A DNA stretch of 64,000 nucleotides from positions 10,726,001 through 10,790,000 of the forward strand of contig NC_083520.1 in NCBI RefSeq assembly GCF_032362555.1, given 5' to 3'. The notes beneath the pieces are model-generated. The model worked only from the letters and a program-made list of their open reading frames with translations. It was not told the DNA's origin and made no database searches. Of the stretch, positions 38,201 through 49,945 are shown in pieces. Origin of the DNA: Amyelois transitella. Lineage: Eukaryota; Arthropoda; Insecta; Lepidoptera; Pyralidae. Both the position numbers and the translations under genes were made by a program. How positions within the stretch are numbered: the stretch's first letter is position 1; each line of letters starts with the position of its first letter.

Positions 38201-41200
38201 GACGCGTGGCGCCCGCGCGGCACCCCGCGCCCAGCGCACGTATATATTTCGTCACAGATTTAAAAAACCCCTCTTGCTTAAATACAGATTTATTTGATAC
38301 TTGATCTAGTTGTTTTATTTCTAAGCTCTCTTTTATTTGCACAAGTTTATTTATCGCTGCCGTATTTCGCAAATTATTAACTGCAATCTCCATTGAATTT
38401 AATTAGCATTCAATTTTCCAACATGGACACATATTTGCATCCACCTGCAGGCTCATCCCTGCGTGAAACGACGCACCTGTCGTGGTGTTCTCACCGAGCG
38501 GGCACAAACAGCGCCCGCACGTCGCGTCCTGCGGGGGTGACAGGAGCCCGCAACACAAACAACTACACTTTTGTTGCGGTCAATGCAGCCTTGTGTACTC
38601 GGTGCTGATGCGGGTTGACACTTCTTTGGAGTAGTTCTTTGAAAGTACAGCTTGTTGAACAGGTTATATAATCTTATTTTTGTATCCAAAAAGAGCGTCG
38701 GTGGTCGAATTGGTAGCGTGTGATGATGTGTATAAGGGCACAGGCTCAAATCCCACTTCGGCCATGTACTCCAATGACTATTTTCGAAGTTATTGTATAT
38801 AATTTTGAGTACTAACCGACGTTATTACGGTAAGCGAAAACAATTTGAGAAAACCTGCACATTCAGGCATCTGACTGTGTAACCAAGATCTATGCAATAC
38901 GGGTTAGATTCCCCTGCAAAGTTTGCCGAGATCAGATGGGAATCGCTTCGCATTAAAACTCACGCAATCCAGGATCCACGGCCAAAGGCATTTCCCGGGC
39001 TCCTCTCCAGAGTGGCGAGGTGCAACTGGACTAAAGCCAGGACGAATAATACGAATAAGGTCGTGATACAATAATGTCAAACAGTACACTTACAAAGATT
39101 AAACAGTCCATGAGGGATCTATGAAGGTTCTTGGAATTCATGGGCGCTTTGAATCGGATCGGGTCCTAGCCGGGAGACCACTCGACGGCTCTCAGCTCAA
39201 AGGGAATCCTCAAAACCAATATCCCAGTTATTGTTACCGTTTCATAGAATTTCGCTATGGTAAATCGATTTAGCTTTTGACGGAGAATATATAAAATTGG
39301 AGCTATTTTCAAGATAAACATTACGAATCCAGCATTCACCTTCAACCTTTTTTAATAGAGGATTTTAGTCACCAGAATCTTTAAAGCCTTCACTCAGTAT
39401 ACATATTTAAAATAATTACTTTTAAAAACAATTTTTACTTATTTTTGAGATGAAATATTTGTTTTCCTACTTCCAATGCACTACGAGCATTTGTATTTAT
39501 CAATTTGAGTCTATTTATCGCATTATCGCATATCGCGGCAAGTGGAAAGTTGTAGTCTCTGCCTACCCCTCCGGGAAAAAGGCGTGATTTTGTGTATGTA
39601 TGTATCGCGTTGCAAAACCAATTCTGTGCAGTGTCTTTTAAATCAAAAATGGTATGAAATAACTGAATACTTGTTAAATGAGAATGTTTCCTCAGAGGCA
39701 GTAAGCTTGTCTACCAGCTGCCAGCATGTGTGGTCGCGTGTGAACAGCCGCGTCGTAAACTCGGGCAGTAAAGTACGGCTTCCGGGGACATACTGTTAAT
39801 GATGATGCTGATCTTCAACACGCAACCACACGATGCTCGACCACTGGTAAATGTCCTCATTCACAAAATTAATATCAAGTAGTAACAATCTGTTCGGTCA
39901 ATGTCGAGAATATTTCTGTATCGTTTAGGATCGGGGTGTTTCAATCCGAAGCGTAGTCTGAACACGTATCACGATGTAATTACATGGCGAATTCACTAAC
40001 CCTTTTTCAGGAGCAATTACCAATCAATTCATACAGTAGTAAGAATAATTTATGTAAATATTCCCTAATGATACCTTATTGGAAAACAAAATATAATCAA
40101 TGGTTTCGCCTATGCATTGACAGATGAGTTATTTCATCTCCATCGCCTTAAAAATATTGTCATCACCTCATTCCGAATATATAAGCTATAGCTTCTTTTA
40201 CAGATATGTTATATCTATCTCAAAATGTGATTATAGAAGTAAATAAACAACATAATCTACCATTCAATTGGTAACTAAACAATGTGTCTTTGACGACTCG
40301 ATGTCGATGCGGGTTACCGCCCGCGACCGGCGCGCGGGACCACGCGGTAACTGCAAATTAAGGGCATGGCCGCCCGCGCGCGCCTCATTACCGCAGTCAA
40401 ATAACGCGCCCGCGACTGCGACGTGTGGTCACCACGCCGAACCACCGCTCTGTACCTAATTCGGCACTCATTTAGAATCTACATGAGTGAGGTTCTAATA
40501 TCTTGAATAAAACGGTAATGATGGATACATGTAATTGTTTATATAAATAAGAGTAAATAAATAATTAATACTCGTAATAATAATATATTGAGAAGTTTAA
40601 GTAGATAGGTACCTAAGTTAATAATAAGAAAATGATGCAAGATAATAGTTTGTCAAGTCAGAATTGGAAATGTGTGTGAATGAAAAAGCTGAACATTTCC
40701 ATAAATACTAAAGACAATGTTTACAAGTAGAAGCGTAAACGGTACTCACCCGCCACCGGGGACAGCTTGCGCATCACGCACCATCGCGACTTCCACTGCG
40801 GACAAGACAGACGGTTACAGCGCGGCTAGATAGACTAGACTGCAGTCGTCACAGCCGGGGCAAACATAATGAGGAAATCGGTGGAAAGTTGGTTAAGGTA
40901 TCCAAATCATAAGCAAGATAATTAACGGTCTGATCTCAATTTAGTTACTAAGATATTACGTAAATAGTGTTTAAAATTTGCGGAAGGTCGATATTTAGAG
41001 TAAGTATTGGCGGCCTAGCTTTATGCTGCTAACCTTTCTTTAGCGCCCGTTCTGTATACCACACACGTGGAGCGGTCCTGGATCGTGGGCCATGACTGAC
41101 CCCAGGATCCTTCATGAGAAGCAAGCACATAATGGTAACATATTCAAATTAACTAGTCCATGCACACAACACATTTTCAACACTCAATCGCTCGCATTGT

Positions 41201-43913
41201 TGTATTTGCTTGTGTATGGAAAAAAAACACAAAATATTAGCTAATGCAATCCACAAGTATGTATCAAAATATAGCAAGTTAACCTTGCTAGCCCGCCACG
41301 ACTTCACCCGTTATAAGTACATAATATAAAACACCTGATTTTAAACTTTTGCTTTGTATTTATTTATTTATATTAACTTTTTATACGTAAAATGTACAAC
41401 AGGTGGACTTAATGCCACAAGGCATTCTCTGCTAGTCGGTCGCAATGTATACGTCTTTGGACCGAACTGAGGTGGATGTACGGATGGTGAGATAACTCAA
41501 ACTCAAATTATATAAATATACATATACTACATAAATTGGATGATTGTGAAAAGTTTAAAAAATATACTGGTCAAAAAGAAAATCATGGACTTGCTCCCTG
41601 AATTATTGGCTAGTCTATCCAGCTTTAAGACAAGTGACTGATTGAAGTCACAGTAACATACATCTGCATAGTCATATAACTTAGGTAAGGTAACTTGATT
41701 TACCTGACTGAAAGTGGAGTCAATATGAAAACCAAGATCTTTGACACTAGGGCAGTAAGGAATATTATTATTGCCAAATTTAATAGAAGGCACAGTTTTC
41801 AGTTTCACAATTGGCTAAGTTACCCAGAACTTCCCACAATGATGGCCTGACACTTTTTCACAAAGATGCCAAACTCTCTTGACTCAGTATTTAACAGCGC
41901 TACAGCTTAATTAACATCGCTCGCATCGCACAAATGGTGGAGCTAAAGATCGTCCGCATATAGATGTTGAGAAGTGGAAAGTGGAGACGTACGGAGCAGT
42001 GAAAATAGAGAACTGGAGACAGGAGCTCGCTGTCTTTCGGTCGCTCGGTGACCGCGGATCATTGTAACATGATTTGAAATGTACGAGATAAAGTAAAGAT
42101 ACGTTACGTGCGCGTTTAATACCTGTAGTATTAATACATATATACATACATAAAATCACGCCTCTTTCTCGGAGGGGTAGGCAGAGACTTCCTCTTTCCA
42201 CTTGCCACGATCTCTGCATACTTCCTTCGCTTCATCCAAATTCATAACTCTCTTCATGCAAACTCGGCGGTTTCGGGATCTTTTGACCTGACTCTTTGCC
42301 AGGGCGTCCTTAACTTGATCAAGATACGTTCGTCTAGGTCTTCCCACTACGACCTTTCCCTCCACACTCTCCTTGTATATCTGCTTAGTCAACCTGTTTT
42401 CATTCATCCTCTCCACATGACCGAACCATCTTAACATACCCTTTTCTATTCCTGTTACTACATCTTCTTTCACACCACAACATTCCCTTATCACGCTGTT
42501 CCTTATCCGGTCACTCAATTTCACACCCATCATACTCCTTAACACTCTCATTTCCACTGGATTTATTCTGCTTTCGTGCTTCTTTTACCATACCCAACTT
42601 TCACTCCCATACATTAATGTCGGGACCAACACGCACACGTATTAATACATAGCAATAATAGATAATGTGCCTTTTTATGGTGTTTAAATATGATCGGTTT
42701 AATATTTCCGAAACAATTAAACCCTTTCATAAAATAACAATCAATCCCGCTCTCTGCTCCGGGGACTCCGGCATAAAAAGTAGCCTAGAGTTATTCTGGG
42801 TCTTCAGCTTATTACATACCAAATGTCATCTTAATCGGTTCAGTAGTATTTGCGTGAAAGAGTAACAGACATTCCCACATACACACTCACAAACTTTCGC
42901 TTTATAATATTAAGTAAATACTGATAGAAAGTGATGCCACTTTAAGCATCCAATCCAAAACCTGTAGTGTGGTGGAGTAGCATGATGCATTGATCTTTGC
43001 TACATGTTCACAACGTGCATATTGATTATACTTGTAATAAGCTAAATTATATGTACATAAACTAGGAGAATTCCAATTTGCGGGCATTATCTCGTAGGTC
43101 TAAAGCAAATATTTAGGCAGCGCTTTATTATAAGATAACTATCTTAGAAATTCGCATACTCAATATTTCATTGCAATCCATAAAGTATATCCTACAAATT
43201 AGCTTTCACAAATAAAATGCATTCATTTTGCCCGATTTTGAATACTGACTTAATAAAAGAAGTTTTATGTACTTCAAAGCCGATCATATCGCAGTGACGT
43301 ACCGAGTCAGGTGCGGCGGTGAATGTGTGGCGAGATGAAAGCCGCGGCGTTTCATTCACACGAGATGAAATCCTTCTCCGATGTCACGGGAATCGATACC
43401 GGCCCGACACCGCACGGCTGCCTGCTGGCTCTATCTAACGCGATATGTCATTCGATTTGCTAAATTACAATATTTCCATACATATTGTATTCACAGCCAA
43501 CGATCGCTCTGTGCATAAACTGTACATTTATAAAGTGTCATATTTGATACGAACATTTAGTTTGTATAATTTTAACATTTATCTTTATTGTTTTCTACTT
43601 CGGTTTATTTAAACTTTAACTTAGATTTTGTCACTCAGATTAATAAATCTGATGATCTGAAGATGTAAGGGATGAGTCATGAGAAATCCTGTACGTAATG
43701 TAACCTGTTCTACTTCGGGATCTATGCCATAATTAGACCGCGGGTCTTCTTCAGAGATGACGTCGCAACGTATACAAACGCCAGAATGATTATGATTTTA
43801 CAGCCAGAGTTACAATGCCAACTGCCAGTTTTCGGGAGGATAGAGTAGCTGCTAACCTTCTTTCCGTCGCGGAATTTGACGGTGCCCTCGATGATGGTGT
43901 TGTCGTCGGCCAT
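32213..43913 (-). CDS. Dok7: Dok-7-type adaptor protein (PH + PTB domains), nine coding exons
   Basis: The coding exons (minus strand, high to low) are 43913-43857, 40795-40750, 36777-36575, 36244-36057, 35633-35455, 35063-34432, 34346-32819, 32574-32463 and 32342-32213. All introns are GT-AG and every phase matches, giving 1024 residues. Exons 1-3 form a PH domain (residues 5-105, with FRDGKKWKSRW near the start). Exons 4-5 form an IRS-type PTB domain (about 105-215, with RRYGVVEGRFCFEGGSHCGK). This order and wording match vertebrate DOK7, the cytoplasmic activator of MuSK at neuromuscular synapses. The tail is about twice the vertebrate length and carries YDVP (Y426), YDTP (Y441), SDYIE (Y962), YQNM (Y999) and YTNL (Y1020), likely SH2-docking sites. 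The ATG has an excellent context (gccgccATGG). The donor of exon 4 (gtcacc) is weak. Introns 1 and 2 (3 to 4 kb each) hold retroelement fragments. Confidence 0.93.
32612..32675. repeat. Dispersed repeat, second copy
   Basis: It matches 889-956 over about 60 bases with few changes. It lies in the intron between Dok-7 exons 7 and 8, and here the AT tail is shorter. Confidence 0.6.
37419..37757 (-). mobile_element. Minimal LTR retrotransposon derivative with PBS and 4-bp target duplication
   Basis: The insertion (37423-37753) is bounded by ACGT on both sides (37419-37422 and 37754-37757). On the minus strand it has a 255-bp LTR (37753-37499) starting TGTGGCGACATC and ending CCCGCTACA, with a TATATATA box, then one base, then a primer-binding site (37497-37479) complementary to the 3' end of tRNA-Trp including CCA. 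About 40 bp of leader follow, and then only the last 16 bp of a second LTR. All coding sequence is gone. The tRNA-Trp primer suggests a Ty3/gypsy element of the CsRn1 type. It lies in Dok-7 intron 2. It may be an internal-deletion product or a TRIM-like element. Confidence 0.8.
38690..38800 (+). mobile_element. Second tRNA-derived SINE family, copy 1
   Basis: A tRNA-like A box (ggtcgaattggtagcgtg) is followed by a B box (ggctcaaatcccac) and then cggccatgtactccaatgac. A degenerate copy lies at about 58115-58215. The spacing between boxes is longer than in a tRNA gene. It lies in Dok-7 intron 2. Confidence 0.55.
39540..39605 (+). repeat. LINE 3'-end scrap in Dok-7 intron 2
   Basis: The sequence gtggaaagttgtagtctctg, cctacccctccgggaaaaag and gcgtgatt is the reverse complement of the terminal part of the LINE fragment at 42150-42210. 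It ends in a TATG simple repeat. Confidence 0.6.
41527..41808 (-). pseudogene. CR1/jockey-like LINE fragment, internally deleted
   Basis: On the minus strand the frame contains CPSVKDLGFHIDSTFSQVNQ and then LYDYADVCYCDFNQSLVLKL. Both are post-catalytic RT segments of CR1/jockey elements, but the roughly 60-80 residues that normally separate them are missing. It lies in Dok-7 intron 1. Confidence 0.65.
42150..42640 (-). pseudogene. LINE reverse transcriptase C-terminal fragment
   Basis: The minus-strand frame 42557-42156 begins MEMRVLRSMMGVKLSDRIRN and contains RWFGHVERMNENRLTKQIYK and GRPRRTYLDQVKDAL, followed by the LDEAKEVCRDRGKWKEEVSA ending. This is the typical C-terminal end of lepidopteran APE-type LINE ORF2 proteins. 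The frame continues upstream in degenerate form to about 42640, ending in a CATA simple repeat at the 3' side. The RT catalytic core is absent. It lies in Dok-7 intron 1 and seems to be one family with the fragments at 44400-44600 and 61089-62390. Confidence 0.75.
42715..42912. repeat. RTE-like LINE 3'-end fragment
   Basis: It contains aaaaagtagcctagagttat, atcttaatcggttcagtagt and tgcgtgaaagagtaacagac, then tttcgctttataatatt. This is the classic order of this repeat type. Confidence 0.7.
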
Positions 43914-44023
43914 GGCGGCCTGCCCCGCCCGCCCTCACATCACACGGCGCGCCGTCAACCTCACTGTCACGACCGCGACACTCTCACTGCACCACGTGGA
44001 ACCATATCCATAGTATTCCAACC
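43914..44023 (-). promoter_or_regulatory. Dok-7 5' UTR exon segment
   Basis: A good acceptor (ctctctttgttgcag on the minus strand) ends at 44024, and the sequence from 44023 to the ATG at 43913 is GC-rich with no in-frame stop problem. This suggests that the first coding exon carries about 110 bases of 5' UTR and that a further non-coding exon and the promoter lie upstream. I could not place them with confidence. Confidence 0.5.
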
Positions 44024-44399
44024 TGCAACAAAGAGAGTCATGGTTATTGAAGATAATTTACACCATTCCATTAATGAGTAATCCGGATCATGTTGAAAGA
44101 GAAAAGTATTTTCTTTACATTTTCCTGTCGTGGGCCCACTGGAAGAAATTTGTGTAGAAATAAGTAGTTAAGTTCTATTCTTATTTTTTTCCCTCGATGT
44201 ACATAAATATATAAATAAAAAAAAAGTCGGAAGCCAGACCCCGGTTCCGAAATATTGGTATGGAGAGTTAAATCAGGATCACGTAAAGATGAGAGATGAG
44301 AGACTCAGGCAATCTTTGCTGAGTTACGAAAACATGAGACTACTTTAGTTCAACGCCGATCATAACCAAAACAGATGCCAAGATTATGACAACGCTCAT

Positions 44400-44620
44400 A
44401 CACACAAAAATCACGCTTTTTTCCCGGAAGGATATGCAGATACTACATCTTTCCACGATCCCCATACTTCTTTCACTTCATCCACATTCATCCCTCTCTT
44501 CATGCAAGCTGGTCGGTTTCTGTAAGTGCTACCACGTCTCCGATTTGATCGTACCTTGATCAAATCGGAGACGTGGTAGCACTTATCGCCTCGGCATTCG
44601 CACTCCACCAGTCCCATTTA
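44400..44620 (-). repeat. LINE C-terminal scrap with inserted foldback
   Basis: The sequence repeats, in degenerate form, the terminal blocks of the LINE at 42150-42260 (tcacgcttttttcccggaag, ttcacttcatccacattcat). It is interrupted at 44523-44585 by a perfect palindrome. Confidence 0.65.
44523..44585. repeat. Perfect 28-bp inverted repeat, 7-nt spacer
   Basis: The left arm 44523-44550 (starting taagtgctaccacgtctccg) is exactly complementary to the right arm 44558-44585. The spacer is gtacctt. The absence of any mismatch implies recent origin or active homogenisation. Confidence 0.95.
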
Positions 44621-45671
44621 CAGATCCTTTGTATATTTGTTTAGTCAACCTACTTTCATTCGTTATAATGTTCTAATCGATGAATTATCTTCATTTAACT
44701 ACTTCGGGTCGTCCATTCGAGTTTATTCACGGTTTTTGTTACTACGATGAACTTTAATTAATTACCACAAACAGAGTACATACATGCACCAGACTAGGCC
44801 ATGTGAAACTAGGGACAGAAGTGTCGTGTCGAGATTGTATTCTCGGGCCGGCTCTAATCAAACCGCAAGCATGGTCGAGGCGGAGAGGCAATCGAGCCCG
44901 CTGCGTGCTGCACAGGAATGCACTGCAGAGTCCAACCATTTCAGAAAATAACGTAAATTTCCAAAAGGCGCACCCATGGTTCTTCCACCGATAGGGGAGG
45001 ATGTAACCGGGATTTACATCAGTAGAACTAAGTAATTATCAATTTGAAACGTCTCTTATTAATGTCCTAGTTTAACACACATACTTAATTGAACAAGCTG
45101 TATTACTTTAAATGCAAACAAATAGAGGGGGGGGGGGGGGGGGTAAATGATAGAAAAAAGCTGCACATTTGATTTGTGTATAGTTGCTTGTGCAACTGAT
45201 CACCGAGGTTTCACCCGATAAATAAAATGCTAGTGGGAATCGCACTAGCACAGTCCTACTGTGGGACTAATGGCCTGGACGATAGAATAATTGAACAACC
45301 TCATTAGTTTCAATTGAAGTAATAACTGCTTCTTAAGACCTCACCTAATAAGAACCGTGACCAAAAGTCGCATGGTAATTGGACTCTGTACGTAATGTCC
45401 TCTTGCCATCTATTGTTTATCGGAGCGCCACTAAGCGGTTTACCAAAGACTTAGTTAATGCTGGCCCTCGACCGCCCGGTCTGTTGCACACGGCACCGTA
45501 TTGGCTCATGCAAGGTTTACATCCACACGGAAATATTCAATTTCGTTTAATTAAAATTTTTACTATGACAGAATTTGCCTTGTCAAGACTGCACTCATCA
45601 TCAATCTGGGGTTACAACGATTTGTACATGCTTGTGTTTATTTCTTCCATACACAATGATATCTAAATAAC

Positions 45672-45745
45672 TGTTGGCTCTGTCTACTCCGCAAGGGTTA
45701 TGTACAGACGTGATAATAATATGTCTATGTATGTATATTTATTTA
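45672..45745 (-). repeat. Interspersed repeat family B, fragment
   Basis: The fragment ctgttggctctgtctactcc plus gcaagggttatgtacagacg and a TATG tail is the reverse of the family B start. Confidence 0.6.
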
Positions 45746-45780
45746 ACTGGATTTGGAAACTACTGAATTCCATGGGCTAT

Positions 45781-46850
45781 TTAAATGACGAATGAATTAT
45801 CACATAAAATATGAGCACCCCACTGTAGCTTTGCATCAATTATAATTCCTAAAAACTTTGTATTTTCAACAAATTCTAATTTCTGGCCTTCCAGTATTAT
45901 GTCAGTATTGGCCTGTCTTACGTTTGGAAGGGTAAATTTAATGCATTGGGTCTTATTAGCATTTAAAAGAAGATTGTTGGTTGAGAACCAGATAGATATG
46001 GCCGACAGTATATTATTAACCGAACTTACATTTTCGCTATGGCGATCTAATTTAAATATTAAAGAAGTGTCGTCGACAAACAGCACTATACCCGCCTGTT
46101 TTTCCACCATAAAAGGCAGGTCATTGACATATACCAAGAAGAGGAATGGTCCTAAAATTGAGCCCTGAGGAACACCCATTGAGACGCTTGATCCGCTTGA
46201 CTTTACTCCATTAATATCTACAGTTTGAAGCCTATCAGTCAAATAGGATGCCATTAGTTTAGTTGATTTGTGGTCAAACCCATATTGACGAAGTTTACGC
46301 AAAAGTGTCTGATGATCTACGCAATCAAATGCTTTAGAGAGATCGCAAAAGACTCCAACTGAATCCTGTGAGCTCTCCCACGCGTCATAGATTTGAGTAA
46401 CAAGTGCTACTCCCGCATCAGTGGTGGACTTCCCGGCAGTGAACCCATATTGTTGGGAATGGAAAATGTTATTGATTTTAAAATATTGTTGCATTTGATT
46501 AAGCATCATCTTCTCAAACACCTTGCTCAAAACTGGCAATATAGAAATAGGTCTATAATTGCCAAGGACTGTTTTCTCCCCTTTTTTGAATAAAGGTATT
46601 AATTTACTACATTTCATTAAATTTGGAAAAATACCCTCATCAATACATTCATTAAATATAAAAGCTAGATCAGATGCAATAATGTCTATGATTTGACTTA
46701 TGATACTAACAGACATACCCCAATGGTCTTCAGACTTTTTCAAATTAAGTTGTTTGAACGCCTTTAATATATTATCAGAGTTAACATATTTAAATTTAAA
46801 GACAGATTTGATGGGAGTTGTGTTATTATTAAGATTATCTGACTGTATGA
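45781..46850 (-). pseudogene. Jockey/CR1-type LINE reverse transcriptase fragment
   Basis: A long minus-strand frame encodes most of an RT domain. It shows NYRPISILPVLSKVFEKMM, then QQYGFTAGKSTTDAG, CDLSKAFDCVDHQTLL, MGVPQGSILGPFLFLVYVND and the catalytic box FVDD (usually YxDD or FxDD), ending at FLGIIIDAKLQWG. The frame is open upstream to about 46850. The APE endonuclease, the N-terminal linker and the C-terminal end are missing. Beyond 46857 the sequence changes to an RTE-like repeat, so the insertion is truncated at both ends. The frame is intact over 320 or more codons, which points to a fairly young copy. Confidence 0.85.
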
Positions 46851-46856
46851 TTAAGA

Positions 46857-46910
46857 TTCAACTCGAAATTAACGCGGACGAAGTCACGGGCAACAGCTAT
46901 CACATATAAA
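46857..46910 (-). repeat. RTE-like LINE 3'-end scrap
   Basis: In reverse complement it reads agctgttgcccgtgacttcg and tccgcgttaa, as in the copy at 49567-49945. It directly adjoins the RT fragment. Confidence 0.6.
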
Positions 46911-47449
46911 TATCAAATGAAAGTCATTTGGTATTTACGAGTATATTTGGTAATTCATTCTTATCCGATTCTAATATCAAAGCAAATTTCTCCAATAGTT
47001 TTCGCTGTACTTTGTTCTGCTGATTCCATGTCACTTTTTATTTATATTTGTTAGCATGATGTTCCGCTGGAAAGGCAAACGCAACATGTTAACGACAAGA
47101 CGGACTTGAGCCGAGCGCTCGCTCGCGGAGAGCCCTCGAGACCCGGGGCAGGTGCACAGAGACAGCGCGCCGCACTCCGCACACGCCAGCCGCCGCTCTA
47201 ACTGCCTTACTGAATGCTACTTTTTAACAATTGTTAGCATGTTTTTAGTAAATACATGACATGTTTTTAGCAAATATGCATCATAAGGAACAACATAAAA
47301 TTGATCATGATGAACTCGAATGATGAATGCAATGTAATTATAAAAGTGAAAAGTAAAAGAACTAAATTGGAAAATGCCTAATGTAACTTCTATTTATGTC
47401 TAATATTTTATTATTGCTATATAATATTTTAGTAAAAGATGTCTACGAG

Positions 47450-47582
47450 ATCAGCTTATAAACTTGGAATTCTTCTTTTAGCCAAACAGCTGAGCAGGTC
47501 CTTTTAGTATTTTCAAGACGTTTGGCTCCGTCTAACCCACAAGGGATATAATTGTGATTAAATGTATGTACCTCTGTATTTT
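47450..47582 (-). repeat. Interspersed repeat family B, partial
   Basis: Blocks ataaacttggaattcttct, ttttcaagacgtttggctcc and cacaagggatataattgtga are in reverse family B order, followed by a TATG tail. Confidence 0.65.
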
Positions 47583-48724
47583 ATAATAACTCTTCCATAC
47601 TTACAACACAAAGAAAACTAAAATTCGTATTATTTCCTTAACTTTTGTACGAACTTTGCTGAGTTGCGTAGTTCAAGTAGGTAGTGTGTTTCGAAGTGAT
47701 TCTAGCTGGCGTTATTCTATTTGTTCATTGGTTTGTAGAGCTTACCAACTTTGAACTCGAGTTAACAATCGAGACAATGTGTTATGTTATGGTCACCCGT
47801 GACCAGATGTAATGTCCTTAATGCAAGTTACAAATTGTAAATAATTATCGTTACACTATCATTTAAATTGTTGGAAAGTGCCCTGTTAGTGAAATAAGTT
47901 ATGCGTTTTTATAATTGAAGATTTTTTAAATGATATTAAAAAATTAACAATGAACGAAATATTAACAAACAAGAGTTGGAAAATCCTTACTTAGTTTGGC
48001 GTGAAGAGTTCGTACGAATACGGACGGGACACCCTTATACACATATATACGCCATACGCCTAATCCATAGAGCCAGCGGTGTAGGCTGGGCGTTCAGTCA
48101 ATACAATACAATGACTCTTTATTGCAGCACAATAAATTACAGCAAATTCACACGTAATAACCGTATATTATGTAATAACATAATAGCAAAAACAACCTTT
48201 GTTAATCAATCTATCAATATAGATATCAGAAGCATCGTAAATCCAGATACTTCGGTGTATTACATGTGGTAGGACATGCGGCGCACGACATTAGTTTTCT
48301 CTGCTATAGGGTAATTTAATATATTAACTCGAAATTATTACGAATTTTTTTATTATTGTTATATTCATCATAATAGCCGATATAAACCTGCCCGGCGTTT
48401 CATATTATTTTAAAATTGCGATGTCCAACATCATATAGTGCCTATTTCTTTTCTTCTATCAGGGTTCATATTGTACCTATTTATAAGCAGTAACTGTAAT
48501 TCAACTGATGTACATACTTTATGATACGCAATAAATATTCTGAATTGAATTTTATATTCGTTTGGATCATTGTAAATACCTATAAAGGTATGAAAAGACG
48601 ACAAATGAAAATGACATGACAGAAACAGACTGAATACATTACTTAATGGAAGACTCATTTTACAAGTTCAATATTACCAGAATTACAGCATATGTTCCAG
48701 ACTGATTGAAACAAATGAGAACAA

Positions 48725-48993
48725 ATATACGTACATACATACATATGATCACGTCTATATCCCTAGCGGGGTAAACAGAGCCACCAGTCTTGAAAAGACT
48801 GATAGGCCACGCTCAGCTGTTTGGCTTAGTGATAGAATTGAGATTCAAATAGTGACAAGTTGCTAGCCCATCGCCTAAAAGAGTAATCCCAAGTTTATAA
48901 GCCTATCCCTTAGTCGCCTTTTACGACATCCGTGGGAAAGAGATGGAGTGGTCCTATTCTTTTTTGTAATGGTGCCGAGAACCACACGGCACT
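48725..48993 (+). repeat. Interspersed repeat family B, full length
   Basis: This is one of the best copies: a CATA tail, atgatcacgtctatatccct, ttgaaaagactgataggcca, gttgctagcccatcgcctaa, cgccttttacgacatccgtg and the terminal aaccacacggcac. It measures about 265 bp. Confidence 0.85.
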
Positions 48994-49442
48994 AAGTTTT
49001 AATTATATTTATTACGTTTTAACAACCTATGAGAATTCATTTGCAAAGGTTCTGTTTTATAGAAGTGTATAATAATAAAAAGGACTCTTTTCTACTGATA
49101 ATAGCGATGTTGTGTTTTATTTCTTTAATCCTTCTTCGCTCCGTAAGTGTCCAGTAACCTGGAAGTCAACACTGAGACCTAGGAGTAAATTCTATAAGTG
49201 CGTCTGCGCCTTCGAGTATCAGCCAGGGGGTCAAATGTTTACAAAATAAATTTACCAATAATGTATCGATTGAAGATGTAGAGATGTGCGACAGGTAGTT
49301 TGATAGTTTGGGTTCAATACATACGGTAATAATGAACTGCCGTCTTAGCCATGGATATTGACGAGAGTTGATAGTTTTTGAATTTACTATCCCATTGAGG
49401 ATCTATCGATACTATTCGACACATTGTTGGTACATTTATTAT

Positions 49443-49565
49443 TAACTAGTTCATCCGTTTTTAGCCCTAATGCACGTTACTTTTTTTAATTGTGTCTGTT
49501 ACAAATAAAAATACATGTTTATTCTCTTTATAAGTATGTTTTGAATTGAAAAGATTTATTTCAAA
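49443..49565 (+). repeat. 122-bp dispersed repeat, copy 1
   Basis: This block (aactagttcatccgttttta through taagtatgttttgaattga) is nearly identical to 56216-56338. There is no coding potential. It borders an RTE-like fragment here but not at the second copy. Confidence 0.75.
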
Positions 49566-49566
49566 A

Positions 49567-49945
49567 CTAGCTGTGCCCGCAACTTCGTCCGCGTGGAACA
49601 GTTATTTCGGGCATCATTGAAGCCCTCAAGGATGAATAATTTTCCATTATTTCTTTGCTCCTTATAGTTGCGCGTGATGTTATATAGCCCAAAGCCGTCC
49701 TCGGTAAATGGTCAATTCAACGCAAAAATAATTTTTCAATTCGAACAAAAAAATGACCAAGCTCCATACAAACTTGCACCCCTTATTTCATCCCCTTGGG
49801 ATAGAATTTCAGGATAAAAAGTAGCCTATATTCTAATCCAGGTCACTAACTATATCTGTGCCGAATTTCGTTCAGATCCGTTCGGTAGATTTTGCGTGAT
49901 GCGCGTACAAACATACAGACAGACAGACGGACGGACAGACAGATA
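49567..49945. repeat. RTE-like LINE 3'-end fragment with ACAG simple tail
   Basis: It begins actagctgtgcccgcaactt cgtccgcgtgg, contains aggataaaaagtagcctata and cgttcagatccgttcggtag, and ends in an acagacagacgg simple repeat (about 49914-49945). Confidence 0.75.
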
